Assembly: GCF_014851905.1 (NCBI RefSeq)
Contig: NZ_JACVAQ010000001.1
Coordinates: 372,001 to 436,000, forward strand
Length of the DNA stretch: 64,000 nucleotides
Direction: 5' to 3'
From: Pseudomonas sp. PDM14
Lineage (GTDB): Bacteria; Pseudomonadota; Gammaproteobacteria; Pseudomonadales; Pseudomonadaceae
Part shown: in pieces, positions 10,639 through 18,612 of the stretch
How the letters are laid out: each line of letters begins with the position of its first letter
Position numbering within the stretch: position 1 is the stretch's first letter
Made by a program: the position numbers and the translations under genes
Notes under the pieces: generated by a model
What the model was told of the DNA's origin: nothing
The model's database searches: none
What the model saw: only the letters and a program-made list of their open reading frames with translations

Positions 10639-12440
10639 TGGACGTCGGCTCGTTCTGGCCACACTGGCTGCGCCCCTTCTGGCTGCTGGTTCTGCCGCTG
10701 CTGGCGTGGCTGTTCTGGCTGCTCTGGCACCGCGAACGGCGCAGCGGGCGCTGGCAGTTGCTGCTGCCGCCGGCCTTCCACGCCGCGCTGCTCGGCGGCG
10801 GGCGCGAACGTGACAACCGCCTGCCCTGGCTGGCCCTTGGCCTGGCCTGGATACTGGCCCTGCTGGCGCTGCTCGGGCCAAGCTGGCAGCGCGTCGAGCT
10901 GGCCAGCCAGAAGCGCGCCGACCCGCTGGTGGTGGTGCTCGAACTGACCCCGGCGATGCTCGCCGGCGACGCCGCGCCCAATCGCCTGGAACAGGCCAAG
11001 CGCAAGATCATCGACCTGCTGCGCGCGCGCAGCGATGCGCAGACGGCCATCGTCGTCTATGCCGGCAGCGCCCACACCCTGCTGCCGCTGTCCGACGACC
11101 TCTCTGCGGCGCGCAACCTGCTGGACGTGATCAAGCCGTCGATCATGCCCGAGCCGGGCCGACGCGCCGACCTCGCGGTGCAGCGCGCCCTCGCCCTGCT
11201 CGACCAGGGCGCGCAGGGCAATGGCCGCCTGCTGCTGATCGGCAGCGAACTGAGCAGCGAGGAACGCGCCGGCATCCGCCAGGCCCTCGGTGAGCGCAGC
11301 CAGCGCCTGAGCATCCTCGGCATCGGCACGGCCCAGGGCGCGCCGATCCAGCGCGAAGACGGCAGCTTCCTCAAGGACAACCAGGGCGCGATCCTCCTGC
11401 CGCGTCTGGATAGCAGCGGCTTGCGTCGCTTCGCCGGTGAACTCGGTGGGCAGTACGGCAAAGTGCGCCTGGATGACCGCGACCTGCGCGATCTCGGCCT
11501 GCTCGACGGTCCCAAGAGCCTGCGCGAAGACGGTGAACCGACCCAGCTGACCACCTGGGCCGACCAGGGCCACTGGTTCCTCCTGCCCCTGTTGCTGCTC
11601 GCCGCCTGCGCCGGGCGTCGTGGCTGGCTGTTCTGCCTGCCGCTGGTGCTGCTGGCCACGCCGCAGCCGAGCTACGCCTTCGACTTCGCCGACCTGTGGC
11701 TGCGCCCCGACCAGCAGGGCCAGCGCCTGCTCGATGCCGAGCGGCCCAAGGACGCCGCGCAGCGCTTCCTCGACCCGCAGTGGCAGGGTGAAGCGCTGTA
11801 CCGCGCCGGCGACTACCCGGCGGCGGCCGAGCGCTTCGCCCAGAGTGATAGCGCCAGCGCCCACTACAACCGCGGCAATGCCCTGGCCAAGAGCCACGAG
11901 CTGGAAGCCGCGCTGGACGCTTATGACCAGGCCCTGGAGCAACAGCCCGACCTGCAGGCCGCCCAGCACAACCGCGCCCTGGTGCAGCAGGCTCTGCAAC
12001 AGCAGAAGCAGCAACAGCAGCAACAATCCGGCGACCAGGACTCGCAGCAGCAGAGTGACGGTGAGCAACCGCAGCCGTCCGATGCAGCAAACCCGCAATC
12101 CGGCAGCGGCCAACCGGCGCAACCCGGGCAGCAGGACGCCAAGGGCGAGAACGGCCAAGCGGGTAACCCCGAGGACGCCACGCAGCAGTCCGGCAGCGAC
12201 AACGCGCAACAGAAGCAGACCCCGGGCGACGAGCCGGGTGACGACAAGACCCAAGACCAAGTCAATGGTGCCCAGGGCGAGAAAGGCGACAAGGCCGGCA
12301 CCGCCCAGCAGGAGCCACTCGGTGGCGAGCGACGCGACGAGCTGGAACAATGGCTGCGGCAGATTCCCGACGAACCCGGCGAGCTGCTGCGGCGCAAATT
12401 TCTCTATGAACAGCAACAGCGTCAGGAACAGTCTCGATGA
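10638..12440 (+). CDS. VWA and TPR fusion membrane protein, BatB/BatC-like
   Basis: A 600-aa protein joining an N-terminal membrane-bound VWA domain to TPR repeats. Two hydrophobic helices lie at about residues 14-35 and 60-80. At the usual MIDAS position the sequence reads VVVLELTPAML, so the DxSxS motif is degenerate. TPR-like repeats cover about residues 380-450, followed by a Gln/Asp/Gly-rich low-complexity tail to about residue 560 and a short charged end. It starts at the last base of the upstream stop codon (TGATG) and overlaps the next gene by 4 nt. Comparable to BatB and BatC fused into one chain. Confidence 0.88.
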   Translation: MDVGSFWPHWLRPFWLLVLPLLAWLFWLLWHRERRSGRWQLLLPPAFHAALLGGGRERDNRLPWLALGLAWILALLALLGPSWQRVELASQKRADPLVVVLELTPAMLAGDAAPNRLEQAKRKIIDLLRARSDAQTAIVVYAGSAHTLLPLSDDLSAARNLLDVIKPSIMPEPGRRADLAVQRALALLDQGAQGNGRLLLIGSELSSEERAGIRQALGERSQRLSILGIGTAQGAPIQREDGSFLKDNQGAILLPRLDSSGLRRFAGELGGQYGKVRLDDRDLRDLGLLDGPKSLREDGEPTQLTTWADQGHWFLLPLLLLAACAGRRGWLFCLPLVLLATPQPSYAFDFADLWLRPDQQGQRLLDAERPKDAAQRFLDPQWQGEALYRAGDYPAAAERFAQSDSASAHYNRGNALAKSHELEAALDAYDQALEQQPDLQAAQHNRALVQQALQQQKQQQQQQSGDQDSQQQSDGEQPQPSDAANPQSGSGQPAQPGQQDAKGENGQAGNPEDATQQSGSDNAQQKQTPGDEPGDDKTQDQVNGAQGEKGDKAGTAQQEPLGGERRDELEQWLRQIPDEPGELLRRKFLYEQQQRQEQSR

Positions 12441-14074
12441 GCCGCCTGCTTTGTGCCCTCTTCCTCTGCCTCTTCGCCCTGCATGCCGGCGCGACCAGCC
12501 TGACCGCGACGGTGGACCGCGCGCGCCTGAGCGAAGGTGAAAGTGTCGACCTGATCCTCGAAACCGACGAGATCACGGTGTTCGGCAAACCCGATCTGGA
12601 GCCGCTCAAGCCGCTGTTCGACGTGCTCAGCACGCGTCAGGAAAGCCACGTCTCGACCTTCAACGGCAAGAACAGCCGCACCACCCGCTGGATCATCACC
12701 CTGCAACCGCTCACCACCGGTTTTGTCGTGGTGCCACCGCTGAGCTTCGGCAATGCACGCAGCGAGGCGATCACCCTGCAGGTGCTACCGGCCAGCAACA
12801 GCGATGCCAGCGGCAAGCTGGCGCCGATCTTCATCGACGCCAGCCTTGATCAGGAAAGCGTCTACGTGCAGGCGCAGACCGTGCTGACCCTGCGCATCTA
12901 CCATTCGGTGTCACTGTTCGACGACAGCAGCCTGACCCAGCTGCAGATGCCCGATGCGCGTATCGAGCAGCTCGGCGAGCCGCGCACCTACGAGAAGACC
13001 ATCAACGGCGTGCGCCACGGCGTGATCGAAGTGCGCTACGCCATCTTCCCGCAGAAGAGCGGCGAGTTGACCATCCCCGCGCAGACCTTCAGCGCCACGC
13101 CGGTGCAGCGTTCCTCGGCGGATGACTACAACCCGTTCGGTCCGCGTCCGGGGCGGTTGAGCCGCGTCGAGTCGCCGCAGATCCCGCTGACGGTGAAACC
13201 CAAGCCGGCCGATTACCCGGCTGACGCCCCCTGGCTGCCCGCGCGCGCCATTACCCTCAGCGAGGCCTGGAACCCCGAGCCGAACAAGGCCAGCGTCGGC
13301 GACTCGCTGACCCGCAGCATCATGCTGCGCGCCGAAGGCCTGTCCAGCGCGCAGCTGCCGCCGCTGCCGGCGAGCCAGGCCGATGGCCTGCGCCGTTACC
13401 CCGACCAACCGCAACTGAGCAACCAGACCGACGAGCGTGGCGTCATCGGCAGCCGCGAAGAACGTGAAGCGCTGGTGCCGAGCCAGAGCGGACAGATCAA
13501 CCTGCCGGAACTGCAGGTGGTGTGGTGGAACACCGTGGACGATCGCCTGGAGCGCAGCAGCCTGCCAGCACGCACCCTGCAGGTGGCGAGCAACCCTGAT
13601 CTGGAAGTGGAAGCACCGGCGCCCGCTGCGGCCCAGGGCAACAACGCCGAGATGCCGCTGCTGTGGCCCTGGCAGCTGGCCTGCGCCCTGCTGAGCGGCA
13701 GCACCCTGCTCGGCTTCGGCCTGTGGTGGCGCGCCCGCCGCCAGCCGGCGATTCTACCGACCGCGCAGACCGGCCCCAGCCCGCGCACCCTGCTCGACGA
13801 CCTCAAACGCGCCTGCCAGGCCAACGACAGCCAGGCCACCCGTCAGGCCCTCGATGCCTGGGCGCGCCAGCAGCCGGAAACCCTGGCGGACATGGCTGCG
13901 CGCTTCGCGCCCCTGTCGGAAACCCTCGACGGCCTCAACGGCGCGCTGTACAGCGAAACCGGCCAGCGCTGGCAGGGCGAAGACCTGTGGCGCGCGATCC
14001 GCAGCCTGCCGCCGCTGGAAACCCCGAGCAGCCAGCAGGAACCCAGCCCGCTGCCACCGCTCTACCCGCGCTGA
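12437..14074 (+). CDS. BatD-like protein
   Basis: A 545-aa protein with an N-terminal signal peptide (LLCALFLCLFALHAGA), a long beta-rich periplasmic region, and one transmembrane helix near residues 408-428 (LACALLSGSTLLGFGLWW) followed by a cytosolic tail of about 110 residues. This architecture and the place at the end of the MoxR-VWA run match BatD proteins. It overlaps the upstream gene by ATGA. Its role in Bat systems (stress tolerance or envelope integrity in other bacteria) is not established enough to assign here. Confidence 0.87.
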   Translation: MSRLLCALFLCLFALHAGATSLTATVDRARLSEGESVDLILETDEITVFGKPDLEPLKPLFDVLSTRQESHVSTFNGKNSRTTRWIITLQPLTTGFVVVPPLSFGNARSEAITLQVLPASNSDASGKLAPIFIDASLDQESVYVQAQTVLTLRIYHSVSLFDDSSLTQLQMPDARIEQLGEPRTYEKTINGVRHGVIEVRYAIFPQKSGELTIPAQTFSATPVQRSSADDYNPFGPRPGRLSRVESPQIPLTVKPKPADYPADAPWLPARAITLSEAWNPEPNKASVGDSLTRSIMLRAEGLSSAQLPPLPASQADGLRRYPDQPQLSNQTDERGVIGSREEREALVPSQSGQINLPELQVVWWNTVDDRLERSSLPARTLQVASNPDLEVEAPAPAAAQGNNAEMPLLWPWQLACALLSGSTLLGFGLWWRARRQPAILPTAQTGPSPRTLLDDLKRACQANDSQATRQALDAWARQQPETLADMAARFAPLSETLDGLNGALYSETGQRWQGEDLWRAIRSLPPLETPSSQQEPSPLPPLYPR

Positions 14075-14103
14075 TGCGCTGACCCATTCGAGACAGGACG
14101 CTC

Positions 14104-14721
14104 ATGACCCTCAAGGAAGAACTGGCCGCCTTCTACCGGCGCTGCGGCTTCAGCGACACCGCCGACCGCCAGGCCTGCACCGTGCCGGTGTACACCGGCT
14201 GCCTGCTGGTGCCGCTGCCGAATATCGAGACGCGCCATGTCTACCTCAAGTACCACGACCTACACCACGTGGCGACCGGCTACAGCACCGGGCGCATCGG
14301 CGAAGGCGAGGTCAGCGCCTGGGAGCTGGGTACCGGGTCGATGTGGCATTCGCCGCTGCTGGGCACGATGAACCTGATCGCCCTGTCGACCGGCCTGGTG
14401 CTGGAGCCCAAGCGCATGTGGCGCGCCTTCCGCCGCGGCTGCCGCAGTCGCAACCTGTATCCGCTGCAGATGCGCCACGACATCGACGCCGAGCGCTGGC
14501 CGGACCTCGCCAGCCTGCGCGAAACTCTGCTCGACAGCCGCCCGGACGCCCTGCCCCTGCCGCTACGCGCCCTGGAGTTCGCCGCCTACTCGGGCATCGC
14601 CATGCTGATCCACGCACTGATCGCGATTCCTGCCATGTGCACGCGGGTGGTCACCGACATCGGCCTGGGCTACAGCTTTATCCAGGCGATCAAGCCGGCC
14701 AAGCGCACCGATCTTTACTGA
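14104..14721 (+). CDS. COQ4-motif protein
   Basis: A 205-aa protein carrying the HDxxH-x11-E metal-ligand pattern typical of COQ4 proteins: His51, Asp52, His55 and Glu67, with the expected spacing. COQ4 takes part in ubiquinone biosynthesis in mitochondria and some bacteria. Pseudomonas has the UbiD/UbiX-type ubiquinone route, so this may be a paralogue with another job. A hydrophobic segment near residues 160-180 could contact the membrane. It follows the BatD-like gene by 29 nt on the same strand and is followed by a VOC gene at 15 nt, so co-transcription with the MoxR/VWA cluster is plausible. The COQ4 assignment rests on the motif and general look. Confidence 0.62.
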   Translation: MTLKEELAAFYRRCGFSDTADRQACTVPVYTGCLLVPLPNIETRHVYLKYHDLHHVATGYSTGRIGEGEVSAWELGTGSMWHSPLLGTMNLIALSTGLVLEPKRMWRAFRRGCRSRNLYPLQMRHDIDAERWPDLASLRETLLDSRPDALPLPLRALEFAAYSGIAMLIHALIAIPAMCTRVVTDIGLGYSFIQAIKPAKRTDLY

Positions 14722-14736
14722 GCCAGGGAGAACCAC

Positions 14737-15102
14737 ATGGCCAATTTGAATACCGTGGAAATCAAGGCGTTCGTGCCGGCCAAGGATTTTGCCCGTTCCA
14801 AGGCGTTCTATCAGGCACTGGGCCTGCGCATGGCCTCGGACAGCGATGGCGTGGCCTATTTCCATCACGGCAACACCAGCTTCCTGCTGCAGGATTACTA
14901 CGTCGCCGAACTGGCCGAGAACCTGATGATGCACCTGCTGGTGGAAGACGTTGAGGCATGGTGGCAACAGGTGCTGGCCTCGGGTGTCGCGGAAGACTTC
15001 GGCGTGCGCCTGGTGCCGCCGCAGGATCAGCCCTGGGGCATGCGCGACTTCGTGCTGTTCGATCCATCCGGCGTGCTCTGGCGCATTGCGCAGAACATCT
15101 GA
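14737..15102 (+). CDS. VOC (glyoxalase/bleomycin-resistance fold) protein
   Basis: A 121-aa single-domain protein of the vicinal oxygen chelate superfamily. It shows the paired beta-alpha-beta-beta-beta modules: VKAFVPAKDFARSKAFYQAL in the first half and the typical end motif FVLFDPSGVLWRI. Metal-site residues cannot be assigned safely (a candidate His is in YFHHGN), so the substrate is unknown. A strong AGGGAGAA ribosome-binding site precedes the ATG. The stop codon at 15100-15102 shares its last base with the start of a repeat element. Confidence 0.82.
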   Translation: MANLNTVEIKAFVPAKDFARSKAFYQALGLRMASDSDGVAYFHHGNTSFLLQDYYVAELAENLMMHLLVEDVEAWWQQVLASGVAEDFGVRLVPPQDQPWGMRDFVLFDPSGVLWRIAQNI

Positions 15103-15240
15103 AACCTGTTTTGGAGCTTTTGATCGTCGGCCATGCTGCGTTGATTGGGCTCCGACTGCTCATTTACAGCTCGTAAACGTCGCGCCCTCGCCCAATTTCG
15201 CCTTGCCTGGCTCTAGCTCAAAAGCCCCAAAATCAGGTTT
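15102..15240. repeat. Dispersed repeat element with terminal inverted repeats, copy 1
   Basis: A 139-bp element bounded by imperfect inverted repeats: AAACCTGTTTTGGAGCTTTT at 15102-15121 and its near complement ending in CCCCAAAATCAGGTTT at 15240. The core at 15157-15178 (TGCTCATTTACAGCTCGTAA and two more bases) matches 20 of 22 positions with the reverse complement of 58278-58299, showing that the same family occurs twice in this window. No coding capacity. It fills the gap between the convergent VOC and DUF1285 genes. Confidence 0.75.
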
Positions 15241-15250
15241 ACGCGCCGCG

Positions 15251-15820
15251 CTATTGCGGCTGCGGGCCGATGGGGAAGAACACGCCGCCGCTCCACACGC
15301 CCAGCCAGGTCACGCCATCGATCTCGCGCGGCACGGCGATGTCGACCAACTGATAGAACACGTTGCGGTGGATCAGCGCTTCCAGGTTGCTGCGCACATG
15401 CAGGTACGGCGCGGGCTCTTCGGTCTCGGCGTCCAGCTCGACCCGCAGCGGGTGCTCGGCACCGGCCTCGATCTCGTCGTCCACGTTGCTGGTGAAACGC
15501 AGCACCTGCTGCTCGCCTTCGCCCTCGACCTGCAGGCTGACCGCCACGAATGGGGCGTCGTCGACGGTGATGCCGACCTTCTCCACCGGCGTCACCAGGA
15601 AGTAGTCGTCGCCGTCGCGGCGGATGATCGTGGAGAACAACTTGACCATCGGCTTGCGCCCGATCGGCGTGCCCAGGTAGTACCAGGTGCCATCGCGGGC
15701 GATGCGCATGTCGATGTCGCCACAGAAATCCGGGTTCCACAGGTGCACCGGTGGCAGTCCCTTCTTCTCACCCTTGGGAATCTGCGCCAGCAGGTCGTTG
15801 GCTTTACCCGGATCACTCAT
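15251..15820 (-). CDS. DUF1285 family protein
   Basis: A 189-aa cytosolic protein of the DUF1285 family, known in Pseudomonas and relatives but without a proven function. Seen features are the N-terminal PPVHLWNPDFCGDIDMRI stretch, the middle GTPIGRKPMVKLFSTIIRRD and the C-terminal DGVTWLGVWSGGVFFPIG. The ATG at 15820 is preferred over a GTG one codon earlier because of the GGAG at suitable spacing. It is monocistronic, with a repeat element just past its stop. Confidence 0.85.
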   Translation of the reverse strand: MSDPGKANDLLAQIPKGEKKGLPPVHLWNPDFCGDIDMRIARDGTWYYLGTPIGRKPMVKLFSTIIRRDGDDYFLVTPVEKVGITVDDAPFVAVSLQVEGEGEQQVLRFTSNVDDEIEAGAEHPLRVELDAETEEPAPYLHVRSNLEALIHRNVFYQLVDIAVPREIDGVTWLGVWSGGVFFPIGPQPQ

Positions 15821-15884
15821 CACATTTCTCCGCTTACGGTTCTGGTTTCCCCTAACAGGGTGACAGTATGCCGTAGGTCGGGGT

Positions 15885-16490
15885 TCAACGATCGCTCACC
15901 CCGAGCAGGCTGCGCGCATAGGCTTCGAAGGGTTCGCGCAGCAGGTCCTGGGGCTTGGTGTCATACAACGTCAGAAAACCGCCACGGTTGCGGATGCGCG
16001 CGGTGTCCACCAGGTAGCGGGTGTTGGTCTCGATCAGCATCAGCTGGATCACCCCGGTGTCGACGCCCAGGCGATCGACCGCCTCTTCGTCATCCCACTC
16101 CTCTTCCGTGCCGATGCGGTCATCGGCAGCAGCGAAGCGGGTGTACAGCAGGTAATGCGCGCCAGCCGTACGGGCATCGTCCATCGCCTGCTCCAGCCCC
16201 TGCGGCTTGGGCGCACGACGGACCAGCGGGAAGTACTCGACGAAGGCGCTGAAGGCCTCGTCAGCCACCACGTTGGGCCGCGGGTGCGCCTTGCCCGGCG
16301 GAATGAAATGGCTCTGCGCGATGAAGATGAACGAGTCAGCCTGCAGGCGCCACGGGCTGGCGCGGCGCGTGTCGGCGTGATCGAGCACGCCGGCGTCACG
16401 CAGGTGGTATTGGGTGCCAGCAGCCATGTCGCTGACCTTCATGCAGCCGGTGAGGCTGAACAGGGCCAGCAGCAGAATCAAGCTACGCAT
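15885..16490 (-). CDS. Putative lipoprotein, DUF4823-like
   Basis: A 201-aa protein with a short hydrophobic signal and a lipobox (LFSLTGC), so Cys16 is the likely lipidated residue. The next residue is Met, not Asp. The mature part resembles DUF4823 lipoproteins of Pseudomonas. Sequence features include an acidic EEEWDDEEA patch and a C-terminal region like those of envelope proteins with a TolB/CsgG-like strand order, but no catalytic motif is seen. It is probably anchored in the outer membrane. It lies downstream of the radical SAM gene on the same strand, separated by 77 nt. Confidence 0.75.
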   Translation of the reverse strand: MRSLILLLALFSLTGCMKVSDMAAGTQYHLRDAGVLDHADTRRASPWRLQADSFIFIAQSHFIPPGKAHPRPNVVADEAFSAFVEYFPLVRRAPKPQGLEQAMDDARTAGAHYLLYTRFAAADDRIGTEEEWDDEEAVDRLGVDTGVIQLMLIETNTRYLVDTARIRNRGGFLTLYDTKPQDLLREPFEAYARSLLGVSDR

Positions 16491-16567
16491 TGCGAATCCT
16501 CCCGAGCCGGTGTCGGAAAACCGGCGGATAGACGACTACTGCAGCATCCGCGCCAACCCTCGAAACG

Positions 16568-17461
16568 TCACAGCCCGCGCTGCCACTCCTGGCGCAGATG
16601 GGCGCGCTGCGGCTGCTCGATGGCCTGGCGGACTTGCGCCAACAGGCGCGACTTGTCCGCCCCGAGGGTGCCCTTGAGCACCAGGTAGTTGGAGGCGTGG
16701 TCGCTGCGAAACACCGTGTCGCGCAGTTCCAGCCCTTGCAGCAAGCGCTCTACTTCGATGAACAGCGCGTGCTGGTCGAGCGACTGGAAGCCTTCGAAAC
16801 CCTCGCGAAAACGCTGCTCGCCCGTCGGGAAGCTGACCACCAGGGTGGAGAGGAACTCCGGCTGCGCGGCGTTCATCAGGCGCGCCGAATTGTCCGCGTG
16901 CTGCTCGCTGAGCGCAGTGCCGCCGAGGCCGTTGAGGATCATCACCGAACGGCTGATGCCAGCTGCGCCGAGCTTTTCCAGGGCGCTGAGACTGGATTCG
17001 TAGGTCTCGCCCTTGTTGACCCGCGCCAGCACTTCGTCGTCTCCCGACTCGCAACCGACATAGGCCATCTTCAGGCCGGCATCGGCCAGCTCCTTGAGTT
17101 CGGCCACGGACTTCTTGCGCAGGTTGCGCGGCAGGCAGTAGCTGGAGACCCGCTGCACGTCCGGCAGGTGCTCGCGGATGGCCTCAAGGATCACCAGCAG
17201 ACGCCGCGTCGGCAGCACCAGGGCATCGCCGTCGGCAAGGAACACCCGCTGCACGATCAGCCGCTCGCCAGCGCGACGGATCTCCTCGAGCACCTGGGCC
17301 TCGTCGCGGGCGCGGAATTTCTTCTGCGGCTGGGTGTACATCTCGCAGAAGGTGCAGTTGTTCCAGGAGCAGCCATTAGTCACCGGCAGGATCAGCGAAT
17401 GGGCTTCGCTGGGCGGCCGGAACACCGGCTCTATGTAGGCAATGGGGAATTCAGCAGGCAT
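16568..17461 (-). CDS. Radical SAM protein
   Basis: A 297-aa radical SAM enzyme. The cluster-binding cysteines are in CSWNNCTFC near residue 29, giving Cx4Cx2C rather than the textbook Cx3Cx2C; this variant is typical of a subfamily of COG1032-like proteins with the NGCSxNxCTFC signature. Further radical SAM motifs include GDALVLPTRRL and the region YVGCESGDDEVLARVNKG. No B12 domain is visible. The ATG at 17461 (MPAEFPIAYIEPVF) is preferred to an ATG 14 codons upstream. It is next to moaA, but nothing shows a shared pathway. Confidence 0.85.
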   Translation of the reverse strand: MPAEFPIAYIEPVFRPPSEAHSLILPVTNGCSWNNCTFCEMYTQPQKKFRARDEAQVLEEIRRAGERLIVQRVFLADGDALVLPTRRLLVILEAIREHLPDVQRVSSYCLPRNLRKKSVAELKELADAGLKMAYVGCESGDDEVLARVNKGETYESSLSALEKLGAAGISRSVMILNGLGGTALSEQHADNSARLMNAAQPEFLSTLVVSFPTGEQRFREGFEGFQSLDQHALFIEVERLLQGLELRDTVFRSDHASNYLVLKGTLGADKSRLLAQVRQAIEQPQRAHLRQEWQRGL

Positions 17462-17560
17462 GTTCTTCACGGTTATCCGGAGTTGGCGAGCCTGTCGAGG
17501 CACCGGTGAATGGAGCAGACAGGCAATTCTTATGGTGGCTCGCCGGTGCGCCGCAGCACA

Positions 17561-18529
17561 TCAGCCGCCGATGATCTTCATCACGGTGACACCGCCGGAA
17601 AAGGCGACATCCTGTTTATCAGCCAGGGCCTGCACCAGCAGGCGCTGCAACGCCGGCAGGGACTGGTGGCGTGGCTTGTCGAGCAGGTCACCGACATAGT
17701 GGCGATTGCTCGACGACAGGCAGCCGTGCAGCCAACCGGTCGATGACAGGCGCAGGCGCGAACAGGTACGGCAGAACGGCACGCTTTCATTGGCGATCAC
17801 GCCGAAGAAACCCTGCCCCGGAATCTCGTAGCGCAGCGCCGTGGCATCCAGCGGCGCGTCGGCCTGAACGAAGGTGTATCGCTCGGCGATGGTCGCCAGC
17901 AGATCGTCCATGCCATAGAACTGCTGCTGGAACGCGTTGCCGTCGCGGGCCAGGTGGCCCATGCGCATCAGCTCGATGAAGCGCAGCTCGAAGCCACGTT
18001 CCAGGCAGTAGTCGAGCAACGGCAGCACTTGGTCATGGTTCTGTCCGTGCAACGGCACCATGTTCAGCTTGATCTTCAGCCCTGCCGCCCGCGCCTCGTC
18101 GAGGCCGTGCAGCACGCCGGCCAGGTCGCCGCCACGGGCGATATGGCGGAACGCATCGGGGTCGAGGGTATCCAGGGAGATGTTCAGGCGGCGGATGCCA
18201 GCATCCAGCAGCTGCGGCAACTTGCGTGCAAGCAGCTGGCCGTTGCTGGTCAGGCTGATGTCATCGAGGCCGAGCTGGCTGACGCCGCGCAGGAACAGGT
18301 CGAGCTTGGGGCTGATCAGCGGTTCGCCACCGGTGATGCGCAGCCGCTCGATGCCGGCCGCCTCAATCAGGTAGGCCACGCCGCGCACCATGGCATCGGC
18401 AGACAGCTCGTTCTGCGCGGCGACCAGGCGCTTGCCGTCCGGCACGCAGTAGGTGCAGGCATAGTTGCAGGCGGAAGTCAGGCTGATGCGCAGGTTGCGA
18501 AAGCGCCTGCCCTGGCGGTCAACGATCAT
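17561..18529 (-). CDS. moaA: GTP 3',8-cyclase MoaA
   Basis: A 322-aa radical SAM enzyme of molybdenum cofactor synthesis, which converts GTP to 3',8-cyclo-GTP. The N-terminal cluster motif is CNYACTYC (Cx3Cx2C), the C-terminal second-cluster motif is CRTC followed 13 residues later by Cys (CxxC-x13-C), and the chain ends in the double glycine MKIIGG expected of active MoaA. The start MIVDRQGRRFRN at 18529 matches the family N-terminus. No other moa gene is adjacent; moaB, moaC and the rest must lie elsewhere. Confidence 0.93.
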   Translation of the reverse strand: MIVDRQGRRFRNLRISLTSACNYACTYCVPDGKRLVAAQNELSADAMVRGVAYLIEAAGIERLRITGGEPLISPKLDLFLRGVSQLGLDDISLTSNGQLLARKLPQLLDAGIRRLNISLDTLDPDAFRHIARGGDLAGVLHGLDEARAAGLKIKLNMVPLHGQNHDQVLPLLDYCLERGFELRFIELMRMGHLARDGNAFQQQFYGMDDLLATIAERYTFVQADAPLDATALRYEIPGQGFFGVIANESVPFCRTCSRLRLSSTGWLHGCLSSSNRHYVGDLLDKPRHQSLPALQRLLVQALADKQDVAFSGGVTVMKIIGG

Positions 18530-18612
18530 GGGCAACTCCGGCGGGACATGCCCCGGAGTATATGCCCACCACCGCCTGCACAAAATGCATCATGGGTGGG
18601 CTGAATATCCCA

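Noticed and set aside
10419..12416. A 665-codon minus-strand frame under the VWA/TPR gene
   Set aside because: Leu/Val/Gly-rich shadow of the plus-strand operon; overlaps of the operon's start and stop codons show that the plus strand is coding.
17350..17380. Cx4Cx2C in the radical SAM protein as evidence for a frameshift or broken enzyme
   Set aside because: This spacing is usual for the NGCSxNxCTFC subfamily, and the frame is intact.
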